Source: Craurococcus roseus (GTDB lineage Bacteria; Pseudomonadota; Alphaproteobacteria; Acetobacterales; Acetobacteraceae). From it: a DNA stretch of 64,000 nucleotides. Made by a program: the position numbers and the translations under genes. The notes below the pieces were generated by a model. That model was not told where the DNA came from. It ran no database searches and worked only from the letters and a program-made list of their open reading frames with translations. The stretch covers positions 45,735-109,734 of the forward strand of contig NZ_BAAAFZ010000002.1 of the NCBI RefSeq assembly GCF_039523795.1, read 5' to 3'. Of the stretch, positions 17,146 through 25,822 are shown one piece after another; positions within the stretch are counted from its first letter, which is position 1, and each line of letters begins with the position of its first letter.

Positions 17146-18477
17146 ATGGCACCGAGGGTGGACGGCTTCGAGGGCGACGCGGCGTTGCCGGCACGGGTCG
17201 ATGTTTGCGTCGTCGGCGGCGGCGTCATCGGCGTCATGGCCGCGCTCACCTTGGCGGAGCGGGGCGTTTCCGTCGCGCTGGTCGAGAAGGGCCGCATCGC
17301 CGGCGAGCAGTCCAGCCGCAACTGGGGCTGGTGCCGCCGCATGGGGCGCGACGCCGCCGAGATACCTCTTTCCGTCGAGGCCCTCCGGCAGTGGGAGGGC
17401 ATGGACGCGCGGCTGGGCGAGGCCACGGGCTTCCGCCGCGCCGGCGTGGTCTACCTCCACGAGACGCCCCGCCACGCCGCCGCGCATGAGGCTTGGCTGG
17501 AGCACGCGCGGCCCTTCCAGATCGAATCGAAGCTGCTGACGCCGGACGAGGTGCAGGCCCTGCTGCCCGGCGCCGCGCGGCGCTGGCACGGCGGGATGCA
17601 CACGCCGGGCGACGGCCGCGCCGAACCTTCGATGGCGGTTCCGGCCATGGCGCGGGCCGCGCGACGGGCCGACGCCGCCGTCCTCACCGGATGCGCAGTG
17701 CGCGGGCTCGACCTCGTCGCCGGGCGCGTCGCCGGCGTGGTGACGGAGCGGGGGCGGATCGGCTGCGGCGCGGTGGTCCTCGCGGCCGGCGCTTGGTCGC
17801 GGCTGTTCCTCGGCAACCACGGGGTCGATTTCCCGCAGCTCAAGGTCCGCGGCTCGGTGCTGCGGACGGAGCCCTTGGAGGGGCTGCCGGAGCAGGCGGT
17901 CGGCGGGAACGGCTTCGCCTTCCGCAAGCGGCAGGACGGCGGGTACACGGTGGCGCACCGCGGCGGCAGCGTCGCGGAGATCGTGCCCGACAGCTTCCGC
18001 CTCATGTTCGATTTCCTGCCGGCGCTGCGCAAGCAGCGCGACGAGATCCGCCTGCGCGTCGGGCGCCGCTTCCTCGAGGAGGCGCGGCTGCCCCGGCGCT
18101 GGCCGCTCGACGCGCGGACGCCCTTCGAAGCGGTGCGCGTGCTCGACCCGGAGCCGATGGGGGGCATCCTCGACGAGGCGCGGGCCAACCTGGCGCGCGC
18201 CTTCCCCGGCTTCGCCGGGATGCGCGTGGCCGAGAGCTGGGCCGGGTTGATCGACGTGACGCCGGACGCGGTGCCCGTCATCTCGCCGGTGGCCGCCCTG
18301 CCCGGCCTCGTGCTGGCGAGCGGCTTCTCCGGGCACGGCTTCGGCCTTGGGCCGGGGGCCGGGCGGCTAGCGGCCGAACTCGCCACCGGAGCGCCGCCGG
18401 TGGTGGACCCCTCGCCCTTCCGGCTGTCGCGCTTCGCCCGCGCGGAAGCGCCGGACGCCGCCGCGCTGGCGGCCTGA
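17146..18477 (+). CDS. FAD-dependent oxidoreductase, D-amino acid oxidase (DAO) family
   Basis: 443 aa. The dinucleotide fold is at VCVVGGGVIGVMAAL near residues 21-35 and ends with VALVEKG. SSRNWGWCRRMGRD follows in the position where DadA/glycine-oxidase relatives bind FAD. The C-terminal FAD motif is VLASGFSGHGFGLGPGAGRL. The enzyme should oxidise an amine or amino acid with FAD in the cytoplasm or at the membrane face. An amino acid ABC-type binding protein gene begins only 35 bases downstream on the same strand, which supports an amino acid or related substrate; the exact compound is unknown. Confidence 0.85.
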   Translation: MAPRVDGFEGDAALPARVDVCVVGGGVIGVMAALTLAERGVSVALVEKGRIAGEQSSRNWGWCRRMGRDAAEIPLSVEALRQWEGMDARLGEATGFRRAGVVYLHETPRHAAAHEAWLEHARPFQIESKLLTPDEVQALLPGAARRWHGGMHTPGDGRAEPSMAVPAMARAARRADAAVLTGCAVRGLDLVAGRVAGVVTERGRIGCGAVVLAAGAWSRLFLGNHGVDFPQLKVRGSVLRTEPLEGLPEQAVGGNGFAFRKRQDGGYTVAHRGGSVAEIVPDSFRLMFDFLPALRKQRDEIRLRVGRRFLEEARLPRRWPLDARTPFEAVRVLDPEPMGGILDEARANLARAFPGFAGMRVAESWAGLIDVTPDAVPVISPVAALPGLVLASGFSGHGFGLGPGAGRLAAELATGAPPVVDPSPFRLSRFARAEAPDAAALAA

Positions 18478-18512
18478 CGAGATGAGAACCAGCACAACGG
18501 GAGCCCTCGCCC

Positions 18513-19556
18513 ATGCGCCTCCGGACGATCCTCGCCGCCGCGGCGGCGGCGCTCGCCGCTTCGTTGTTGCCGTCGCAAGCGACCGCCCAGCAACGCGGCG
18601 GCAGCGGCTCCGCGACCCTGGACGCGGTCCGCTCGCGCGGGGCGCTGAACTGCGGCGTGTCCGGCGAGATCGCGGGCTTTTCGCTGCCGGACAGCCGGGG
18701 CGTCATGCAGGGCATGGACGCGGACTATTGCCGCGCCATCGCCGCCGCGGTGCTGGGCGACGCCGGCAAGGTGCGCTTTTCCAACCTCTCGGCGCAGAAC
18801 CGCTTCACCGCGCTCCAATCCGGCGAGGTGGACGTGCTGATCCGCAACACCGGCTGGTCGCTGACGCGGGAGGCCAACCTCGGCCTGCTGTTCGCCGCCA
18901 CCAACTTCTGGGACGGCACCACCTTCATCGTGCGGTCGGACGCGGGCGTGTCCTCGCCCAAGCGGCTCGACGGCGCCGGGGTGTGCGTCCGGCCGGGCAC
19001 CAGCACGGAGCTGGACGTGGCCGACTTCTTCCGCAGCAACCGACTCCGCTTCACGCCGGTGCTGATCGGGGGCGTGACGGAAGTGCAGGAGGCGTTCCTG
19101 TCCGGGCGCTGCGACGCCTTCGCCACCGACGCCTCGCAGCTCGCGGGCTTCCGCTGGCGGCTCGGGCCGGAGCGGGCGAGGCAGTACGTCATCCTCGGCG
19201 AGATGATCTCCACCGGGCCCTCGGGGAGCATGGTGCGCAAGGGCGACGACCGCTGGTTCGACGTGGTGCGCTGGGTCCATTTCGCGCAGGTCACGGCCGA
19301 GGCGCTGGGGGTGAAGGGCGCCGAACTCGCGAAGCACGCGGACAGCGCCGACCCGGACGTGCGGCGGCTGCTCGGGCGGCAGGGCGACCTCGGGCAGGCG
19401 CTGGGCCTCGACAACGCCTGGGCCTACGAGATCCTGCGGCAGGTGGGCAACTACGGCGAGCTGTGGGAGCGGCACATCACGCCGATGGGCATCGAGCGCG
19501 GGCGGAACGCGCTGTGGACGCAGGGCGGGCTGCAATTCGCGCCGCAGATGCGGTGA
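18513..19556 (+). CDS. Amino acid ABC transporter substrate-binding protein (AapJ-like)
   Basis: 347 aa. Residues 1-25 form a signal peptide ending ATAQQ. The mature domain has the family 3 binding-protein pattern: TLDAVRSRGALNCGVSGEIA, GMDADYCRAIAAAVLGDAGK, RFTALQSGEVDVLIRNTGWS, VCVRPGTSTELDVADFF and RCDAFATDASQLAGFR. This is the layout of the general L-amino acid binding protein AapJ. No aapQ, aapM or aapP follows; the next gene is on the opposite strand 34 bases away. It is therefore an orphan receptor that must share a transporter encoded elsewhere, or one that delivers substrate to the system of the upstream oxidoreductase. Confidence 0.88.
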   Translation: MRLRTILAAAAAALAASLLPSQATAQQRGGSGSATLDAVRSRGALNCGVSGEIAGFSLPDSRGVMQGMDADYCRAIAAAVLGDAGKVRFSNLSAQNRFTALQSGEVDVLIRNTGWSLTREANLGLLFAATNFWDGTTFIVRSDAGVSSPKRLDGAGVCVRPGTSTELDVADFFRSNRLRFTPVLIGGVTEVQEAFLSGRCDAFATDASQLAGFRWRLGPERARQYVILGEMISTGPSGSMVRKGDDRWFDVVRWVHFAQVTAEALGVKGAELAKHADSADPDVRRLLGRQGDLGQALGLDNAWAYEILRQVGNYGELWERHITPMGIERGRNALWTQGGLQFAPQMR

Positions 19557-19590
19557 GGGACGGCGGCTGCCTCGCCCGTTTCACGCGCAC

Positions 19591-21756
19591 CTAGCGGCCG
19601 GGTGGCAGGCGGATTTCGCAGCGCAGGCCTTCCGGCTCGAAGCGCAGGTCCGCGGCCACCCCGGACTGCGCCGCCAGCCCGTGCTGGAGCAGCCGCAAGC
19701 CGAAGCCGCGCCGGGTCGGCGGTCCCGGGACCGGCGGCCCGCCCCGCTCGATCCATTCCAAAAGGTGCGCGCCGCCGTCCGGATTCATGCCGCAGGAGAC
19801 GGACACGTGGCCGTCGGGCGCCGACAGGGCACCGTGCTTGAGGGCGTTGGTGGCGAGTTCGTGCAGCGCCAGGGCCAAGGACAAGGCCTGCGCGGGTGGT
19901 AGCGGCGAATCCGACACGCAGGCACCAAGGTCCAGGCGCGCCTCGTCCCCGTCCGCGGTTGGGGTCAGCGCTGCGCGCACCACCTCCGCGAGTGGGGCAC
20001 CCTCCCAGTCCTTCTGCGTGAGCAGATCGTGGGCGCGGGCCAGCGCAACCAGGCGCGCCTGGAACGCCCCCGTGAAGGCGGGCAGGTCGGCGGCGCCGCG
20101 CGCCGTCTGGAAAGCGAGCGACTGCACCACCGCCAGCGTGTTCTTGACGCGGTGGTTCAACTCGTTGGCCAGCAGCGTCCGCCGCTCTTCGGCCCGCTTG
20201 CGCTCCGTGATGTCGGCGAACACGCCCACCATCCGCGCGGGCCTGTCGCCCGCGCCCGGCAGGGCATCGCCGAGGCTGGCCACGGCGCGCTCGCCGCCGC
20301 CGGGCAAGGTGACGCGGTACTCAGTCTCCAGGCGCCGCCGGGCGGCGACGGCGGCCAGCGATTCGGCGAGTACGCGCTGCCGATCGCCGGGGTGGATGCG
20401 CTCGAACACTTCGTCGGCTCGGTTGCCCCAATCGGTGGCGAGGCCGAGGATTTCGCGGCTGCGCTCGTCGAGCACCGCGAAGCCGGTCGCGGTATCCCAC
20501 TCCCAGGTGCCGAGCCGCGCCGCGGCCAGGGCCGCGCGGCGGCGCCCCTCGCTCTCGCGCAGCGCCGCTTCGGCCCGCAGGCGCTCGCGCACCACGGCCA
20601 CATGGTTGGCGATCGTGCCGAGGAACTCCGCCTCCTCCTCGGAGAAGCGGGCGCGGATGCGCGAGCCGAACGAGATGGTCCCGAGGAGCCGGCTGCCGCC
20701 TGCGAGGAGCGGAAAGACCGCGTAGGCCCGGACGCCAAGTGCCCGCAGGGCCGCCGCCGCCGGGTCGCCGGACGCCCCTGCGTCGGCCAGGTGCACGGCG
20801 CGCCGGGCCTGCGCCGCCGCGCCGCACACGGCCTCGCCGAGAGCCAGCCGGGCGAACCCGGGCCGGGCTTCCTCCGGCACGCCGAAGCTGGAAGCGAGTA
20901 GGAGCCCGCAGTCCTCGCCCACGACGTAGCTGAAGGAGATGTCCACGCCGAACTCCTCCGACAGTTCGCGGAAGACCGGCCGCAGCACCTCGTCCGGGTC
21001 GGTTGCGCCCAGCAGCCCGGCCGCGGTGTCATTTAAGAGCCGCAGGCGGCGCTCGCGCCCGCGCAGCGCCTCTTCGGCCCGCCGCTGCTCCGTGCGGTCG
21101 CGCATGATCTTGAGTAGGCCGAGCGGCGGCGCGTCCGGCCCGGCCGCCGGGTCTCGCAGCGGCGTCACCAGCCCGCTGCTCCAGAAGCGCGAGCCGTCCT
21201 TCCTGACGTGCCAGCGCTCGTCGGCCGCGCGGCCCTCGGCCAGCGCCCCCGCCGCTTCGTGCTCCGGCGCCCCAGCCGCCCGGTCCTCGGGCGTGAAGAA
21301 CGTGTCGGCCGGGCGGCCGACGATCTCTATTTCCGACCAGCCGAGCAGCCTTTCCGCGCCCGCGTTCCAGGTGACGACGCGCCGGTTGAGGTCCGTGGCG
21401 AGGATCGCGTAGTCGGTGGCACTGTCGAGCAAGAGGCGAAGCCGCTCTTCGCTGGCGCGCAGCGCCGCCCGGCTGGCCGCGAGGTCCGCGTTGGCCCGGA
21501 GCAGCGCCTCGTTGTCCGGTCCGCCCGCCGCCGTCCCGCCGACGTGCGGCTCCCCGACGCCGGCGAAGGCCGTGGCATCCGTGTGCCCGTCCCGCTCGCC
21601 CGGGGGTCCGGCCGCGTGCGGCGCGGCGGCGCACCCGGCACCGCCACGCGCAAGCGCTTGCCGCAGCGCTGCGACCTCGGCCTCAAGCTCGGCAACTCGG
21701 CGGACGGGACCGTCTGGCTGGTCCTGCCGAGCCGCGCTGGGAACGCGGCCGATCAT
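19591..21756 (-). CDS. PAS/GAF-containing HWE-family sensor histidine kinase
   Basis: 721 aa when started at ATG 21756; the frame extends 37 codons further without a better start. Order: short coiled coil (RRVAELEAEVAALRQALA), PAS domain about 95-215 (LLLDSATDYAILATDLNRRV, ERLLGWSEIEIVGR), GAF-like domain about 255-395, a second PAS about 400-510, then the kinase core. The H-box is ELNHRVKNTLAVVQSLA, the N-box HELATNALKHGAL, and LEWIERGGPPV carries the W-x-E pattern that names the HWE family. No membrane segment is present, so it is a soluble sensor. No response regulator lies next to it. HWE kinases in alphaproteobacteria often feed light, redox or general stress pathways. Confidence 0.88.
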   Translation of the reverse strand: MIGRVPSAARQDQPDGPVRRVAELEAEVAALRQALARGGAGCAAAPHAAGPPGERDGHTDATAFAGVGEPHVGGTAAGGPDNEALLRANADLAASRAALRASEERLRLLLDSATDYAILATDLNRRVVTWNAGAERLLGWSEIEIVGRPADTFFTPEDRAAGAPEHEAAGALAEGRAADERWHVRKDGSRFWSSGLVTPLRDPAAGPDAPPLGLLKIMRDRTEQRRAEEALRGRERRLRLLNDTAAGLLGATDPDEVLRPVFRELSEEFGVDISFSYVVGEDCGLLLASSFGVPEEARPGFARLALGEAVCGAAAQARRAVHLADAGASGDPAAAALRALGVRAYAVFPLLAGGSRLLGTISFGSRIRARFSEEEAEFLGTIANHVAVVRERLRAEAALRESEGRRRAALAAARLGTWEWDTATGFAVLDERSREILGLATDWGNRADEVFERIHPGDRQRVLAESLAAVAARRRLETEYRVTLPGGGERAVASLGDALPGAGDRPARMVGVFADITERKRAEERRTLLANELNHRVKNTLAVVQSLAFQTARGAADLPAFTGAFQARLVALARAHDLLTQKDWEGAPLAEVVRAALTPTADGDEARLDLGACVSDSPLPPAQALSLALALHELATNALKHGALSAPDGHVSVSCGMNPDGGAHLLEWIERGGPPVPGPPTRRGFGLRLLQHGLAAQSGVAADLRFEPEGLRCEIRLPPGR

Positions 21757-22144
21757 CCCGGCGTTTGTGTTGGGCGCGAGCGCACGAGGGAAAGAGACCC
21801 TTTTGTCTTCAACCTCAACACGTCCCCGCCCGGAGCGTTCCCGTGCACATTTATGCCGCGGCCGCACGTGTCGGACGGTGCCTGCCCCGCGCTAGGGGCG
21901 GGCGGCGGTACCCTGGCGGACCTGTCCATTCAAGGGGCTACGTTTCCCGAGCCCCAGGCCATTGTCCGAGACGTGATCGGGCCATGCGCCCTCAGCGATC
22001 GGCCGTCTCGCGTCTGAAGCGAACCGCCGGTCGGTCTCGATGGCCGGTGATGCCGTGGCGCCTGCCCCGAGCCGTCCGCGGCGCGGCGCGCCCACCCCCG
22101 TCGCGCGCGTTGACGGAAGGGCTCTCTGGACGCAGCTTCTCCGG
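21757..22144. other. Divergent intergenic region, HWE kinase / MFS transporter
   Basis: About 390 bp with no gene I can support. It must hold the promoters of both neighbours. GGAAC at 21740-21744, then 17 bases, then CGTTT at 21762-21766 on the plus strand fits the GGAAC-N16/17-CGTT pattern of alphaproteobacterial EcfG general-stress promoters. It would point toward the MFS gene, but starts inside the kinase coding region and lies about 380 bp from the MFS start, so it is only a weak candidate. Confidence 0.3.
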
Positions 22145-23398
22145 ATGCATGCCGACCAGACCTCCGCGGCCACCGCGCACGGCCGGGGCCGCGACATCCG
22201 TATCTGCGCCCTGATCGGCACCGGGCATTTCCTTAGCCACTTCTACATGCTGTGCCTGCCGCCGTTGTTCCTGTCCTGGCGCGACGAATTCGGGGTGTCC
22301 TATGCGGCGCTCGGCCTCGTGGTGGCGTTGATGAGCGGTACCACGGCAGCCTTGCAGACGCCGGTGGGGTTCTGGGTGGATCGGTACGGGGCGCGGCCCT
22401 TCCTGGTCGGCGGCACGCTTCTGATGGCGCTGTCCGTCGCAGCGATGGGGCTGGCGCCGGGGTTCTGGATGATCCTGGTGCTCGCCGTCCTTTCGGGGGT
22501 GGGAAACAGCGTCATCCACCCGGCGGACTACGCCATCCTCGCGGGCAGCATCGACAAGGGCTTCATGGGCCGCGCCTTCGCGCTGCACACCTTCACCGGC
22601 AACCTCGGCTTCGCCCTGGCGCCGCCGACCATAGCCCTGATGCTCCACTTCATGGACTGGCGCGCGGCGCTGTTGCTCGTGGGACTGCTCGGGGTGCCGG
22701 TGGTGGGCGCGATCTTGTTGCAGAGCCGGGTGCTGCACGACCAGCCGAAGGCCCGGAAGCAAGAGACGGGGCCGACCGGGCGGGCGCTGCTGCTGAGCCG
22801 GCCGATGCTGCTGTTCTTCGCCTTCTTCCTCCTGTCCTCCATGGCCGGGTCCGGCGTGCAGGCTTGGCTGGTGACGGTGCTCGGCAAGCTCTGGGGGACG
22901 CCGGTGCTGGTCGCGTCCTCGGCGCTCACCGGGTACATGGTGGGCGCCACGGCGGGCACGCTGGTCGGCGGTTGGATGGCCGACCGGATGCGGCACGGCG
23001 GCCTGTTCGGCGCGGTGGTGCTGTTGACGCTCGGGGCCATGGCGCTGCTGCTGCTGCCGGGGCTGGTGGCGCTGCCGGACGCGCTGCTCTCCGCCGTCGC
23101 GGTGTTGGCGGGGCTGGCGCTCGGCACCTCGCGGACGCCGCGCGACGTGATGCTGCGGGACGCTTCGCCGCCGGGCGAGGTCGGCAAGGTGTTCGGCTTC
23201 GTCTCCGCCGGGCTGCCGCTCGGCTCGGCCATCACGCCGGTGCCGCTCGGGCTGCTGATCGACTTCGGCTACCCGCATCTGGTGCTGCCGGTGGTGGCCG
23301 GGTTGCTCGGCCTCTCCTTGCTCTGCGCCGGCGGGGCGGAAGGCGAGGCGCGGGCGGGGCGGCGGGCGCGGGCCCCGGCGGTGGCGCCGGCCGAGTAG
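22145..23398 (+). CDS. Major facilitator superfamily transporter
   Basis: 417 aa from ATG 22145. About 12 hydrophobic segments are visible, beginning with IRICALIGTGHFLSHFYMLC. The conserved loop between helices 2 and 3 reads GFWVDRYGARPFLVGG, an MFS motif A variant of G-x3-D-R-x-G. The second half has the related GGWMADRMRHGGLF. FLSHFYMLCLPPLF and SVIHPADYAILAGSI are typical of the fosmidomycin-resistance/NarK-like subgroup. It is an inner-membrane secondary transporter; substrate unknown. A TTG-started channel gene follows 2 bases after the stop. Confidence 0.85.
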   Translation: MHADQTSAATAHGRGRDIRICALIGTGHFLSHFYMLCLPPLFLSWRDEFGVSYAALGLVVALMSGTTAALQTPVGFWVDRYGARPFLVGGTLLMALSVAAMGLAPGFWMILVLAVLSGVGNSVIHPADYAILAGSIDKGFMGRAFALHTFTGNLGFALAPPTIALMLHFMDWRAALLLVGLLGVPVVGAILLQSRVLHDQPKARKQETGPTGRALLLSRPMLLFFAFFLLSSMAGSGVQAWLVTVLGKLWGTPVLVASSALTGYMVGATAGTLVGGWMADRMRHGGLFGAVVLLTLGAMALLLLPGLVALPDALLSAVAVLAGLALGTSRTPRDVMLRDASPPGEVGKVFGFVSAGLPLGSAITPVPLGLLIDFGYPHLVLPVVAGLLGLSLLCAGGAEGEARAGRRARAPAVAPAE

Positions 23399-23400
23399 GG

Positions 23401-24075
23401 TTGTCCGCGCTCGACCAATTCCTGCGCTGGCTCGACCTCGCGGGCATCGCCGTGTTCGCCGCCTCCGGGGCGCTGGTGGCGTCGCGGAAGCGGATGGACG
23501 CGGTCGGCTTCGTGGTGGTGGCCGCCGTGACCGGCCTCGGCGGCGGCACCTTGCGGGACCTGCTGCTCGGGCGGACGCCGGTGCTGTGGCTGCGGGCGCC
23601 GGAGCCGCTGGCGGTGTGCGCCGCGGCGGCGCTGCTGGTGTTCTTCACGGCGCACTTGGTCGAGAGCCGGTTCCGCGCCTTGCTGTGGGCGGACGCGGTC
23701 GGGCTGGCGCTGTTCGCCGTCACCGGCGCGGAACTGGCGCTGATCTCCGGCGCCGACCCTTGGGCCGCGGCGCTGCTGGGCGTGGTTTCGGCCTGCTTCG
23801 GCGGCATCGTGCGCGACGTGATCTGCGACGAGGTGCCGCTGATCCTCCGCCGGGAGATCTACCTGACGGCGGCCGGTGCCGGGGCGGCGGCCTTCGTGTT
23901 GCTGCGCGTGGCGGGCGGCGCCGGGCGCGGCGCGGCGGTGGCGGCCGGGGTGGCGGTGGCCTTCGGCATCCGGGGGGCGGCGCTGCTGCGAGGCTGGTCC
24001 CTGCCGCCCTACCGGGCGCGGCCTGGGCGGGCGTATCCGGAGGACGACGACGGCGCCGGCGGCCGTGGACGGTGA
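23401..24075 (+). CDS. TRIC-type/UPF0126 membrane channel protein
   Basis: 224 aa from TTG 23401, 2 bases after the MFS stop; the long upstream frame is antisense-like. It carries two copies of the UPF0126 unit, each with three hydrophobic helices and a glycine-rich loop: VTGLGGGTLRDLLLGRTPV near 45 and ACFGGIVRDVICDEVPLIL near 130. Bacterial members form trimeric intracellular cation (TRIC) channels for monovalent cations in the inner membrane. The C-terminus is a charged tail. The unusual start codon and the tight spacing suggest translational coupling to the MFS gene. Confidence 0.85.
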   Translation: MSALDQFLRWLDLAGIAVFAASGALVASRKRMDAVGFVVVAAVTGLGGGTLRDLLLGRTPVLWLRAPEPLAVCAAAALLVFFTAHLVESRFRALLWADAVGLALFAVTGAELALISGADPWAAALLGVVSACFGGIVRDVICDEVPLILRREIYLTAAGAGAAAFVLLRVAGGAGRGAAVAAGVAVAFGIRGAALLRGWSLPPYRARPGRAYPEDDDGAGGRGR

Positions 24076-24109
24076 TCCGCGCGCTTGCCCGGCGCGGCGG
24101 GCGCGCCAG

Positions 24110-24910
24110 ATGGAGGGCATGACCCGAACCACCACCGGCGCACCCCACCACACAGCCCTCGTCACTGGCGCCACCAGCGGCATCGGCGAGGCCTTCGCCC
24201 GCGCCCTACCCGCGCGGACGGACCTGCTGCTCACCGGGCGCGACGCGGCGAAGCTGGACCGGCTGGAGGCGGAACTCCCCGCGGCCGGGCGCCGGGTGGA
24301 GACGGTGGCGGCCGATCTGGCGACGGACGCGGGGCTCGACGCGGTGTCGGCGCGGGCGGAGGCGTTCGGTGTGGACCTGCTGATCGCCAACGCCGGCGTC
24401 GGGCCCTTCGGCGACTTCCTCCAGGCGAGCGAGGAGTCGTTGCGCCAGACGGTGGCCGTCAACGTCATGGCGCCGGTGGTGCTGACGCGGCGGCTGCTGC
24501 CCGGGATGCTGGATCGCGCCAAGGCGGCGCGGCGGCGGGCGGGCCTGATCGTGGTGTCCAGCAACGCGGGTTTCGTGCCGGTGCCGCGCTTGGCCGCCTA
24601 CGCCGCCAGCAAGGCCTTCGACCTGTCCTTGACGGAAGCGCTCGCGGCGGAGCTGGCCGGGGAGCCGGTGGACGTGCTGGCGCTGTGCCCGACGGCGACC
24701 CGCACGCGCTTCGCGGCGCGGTCCGGCTTCGGCGGCGGCAATCTGCCGGGCGCCGAGGACCCCGCGGACGTGGCGCGGGCGGCGCTGGGCGCCCTCGGGC
24801 GGATGCGGACGCTGGTGCGCGGGCCGTTGAGCGGCTTGCTCCTGAGCGGTCCCGCCTTCGCCCGCGCGGCCTTGGCGCAGACCTTGGCGTTGGCGCTGCC
24901 GCGGCGGTAG
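24110..24910 (+). CDS. Short-chain dehydrogenase/reductase
   Basis: 266 aa from ATG 24110; a second ATG at 24119 is possible but its GGAGGG is too close. The nucleotide-binding motif TGATSGIGEAFA is at about 16-27, DLLIANAGVGPFGDF carries the NAG motif, and the catalytic Ser and Tyr-x3-Lys are in LIVVSSNAGFVPVPRLAAYA followed by ASKAF. The pattern is that of the DltE/YqjQ-like SDR subgroup acting on ketones or alcohols with NADP. No operon partner indicates the substrate. The gene is about 34 bases after the channel gene and probably co-transcribed. Confidence 0.87.
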   Translation: MEGMTRTTTGAPHHTALVTGATSGIGEAFARALPARTDLLLTGRDAAKLDRLEAELPAAGRRVETVAADLATDAGLDAVSARAEAFGVDLLIANAGVGPFGDFLQASEESLRQTVAVNVMAPVVLTRRLLPGMLDRAKAARRRAGLIVVSSNAGFVPVPRLAAYAASKAFDLSLTEALAAELAGEPVDVLALCPTATRTRFAARSGFGGGNLPGAEDPADVARAALGALGRMRTLVRGPLSGLLLSGPAFARAALAQTLALALPRR

Positions 24911-25212
24911 GGCGGCGTTCGCTCCGCGGGAGGCCCGCTCGCCGCGCTGCGTTCTGGAGGTGGCGACCCGGTCCGAAACGGGGTGAGCCGGGTTGGGAAG
25001 CGGGCGCCGGGGCGAGCGCGCCCGGCGGGCAGGCGTCGGGCCGCGCCCGCGCCGGTGGACGCCGCCGCGCTCCGCTTCCTCGGGCGGCGGTTCGGTCCTG
25101 ACCGCTGCCGCCGCGCCGTTCCGGTGGTCGTGCGGGCGGAACCGCGGTGGCCGCCGGCCTTTCTTCTCGCCATGCGCGGGGAACCGGCCGCGCGGCGCGG
25201 GCGGGAGGCGTG
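24911..25212. other. Non-coding gap
   Basis: About 300 bp of very GC-rich sequence. Frames on both strands are Arg/Ala/Gly-rich without recognisable domains. No promoter boxes or strong hairpins stand out. Confidence 0.3.
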
Positions 25213-25677
25213 ATGGAAGGGCTTTGGGCATCGTTCGGCATCGGCTTCGTGGCCGGGCTGCGCAGCATGACGGCCGGCGCCGCGCTGAGCTGGGCCGCCT
25301 CGCTCGGGCGGACGCGGACCGCGCTGATCCCGGCCGGCCCCGGGCCGCGCGGCCTCCTCACGGCGGCGGCCCTGGCCGAGATGGCCGGCGACAAGATGCC
25401 GTTCGCGCCCGACCGCCGCATCGTGCCGTCGTTCCTGGTGCGCCTCGCGCTCGGCGCGGCCGGTGGCGCGGCGCTGGCCGGGCGCGGTGCGTCGGAGACG
25501 GACGGCGCCTTGGCCGGGATGGCCGGGGCTGTCGCGGGCACCCTGCTGGGCCGTGGGGCGCGGGGTGGCGAGCCGCTCTCCGATGGGGGCTGGGCGCGGG
25601 GGCTGGCGGAGGACGCGGCGGCGGCGGGGCTCGCCGCGGCGCTGGTGAGTTCGGCGATGCGGCGCGGCCGGGTCTAG
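25213..25677 (+). CDS. DUF4126-like small membrane protein
   Basis: 154 aa from ATG 25213, which immediately follows GTG 25210 and a GGGAGG about 10 bases upstream. The start is GLWASFGIGFVAGLRSMTAG, followed by AALSWAASLGR, which is the recognised N-terminal signature of DUF4126-type proteins. Gly/Ala-rich hydrophobic stretches (LALGAAGGAALAGRGA, GMAGAVAGTLLGRGA, GLAEDAAAAGLAAALVSS) give three or four membrane segments. EMAGDKMPFAPDR is the conserved polar loop. No function is established for the family. The gene is convergent with the flavoprotein gene downstream. Confidence 0.7.
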   Translation: MEGLWASFGIGFVAGLRSMTAGAALSWAASLGRTRTALIPAGPGPRGLLTAAALAEMAGDKMPFAPDRRIVPSFLVRLALGAAGGAALAGRGASETDGALAGMAGAVAGTLLGRGARGGEPLSDGGWARGLAEDAAAAGLAAALVSSAMRRGRV

Positions 25678-25822
25678 ACCCGTTCCGGCCTGACCTCGGC
25701 CAAGCCGGGATGGGCGCGGCGGCTCACCCCCTCGGCGTCATCGCCCGGGGCGAGCGCCGGCCGGCCCGGTCGAGCGCGCCGCCGCTGCCCGGGTACGCCG
25801 CTCCGGGCCGGGAACCGTTGCT

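Noticed and set aside
21740..21766. EcfG-type stress promoter for the MFS gene
   Set aside because: The match is good but such a pattern is expected by chance about once in a window of this size, it starts inside the kinase gene and is about 380 bp from the MFS start.
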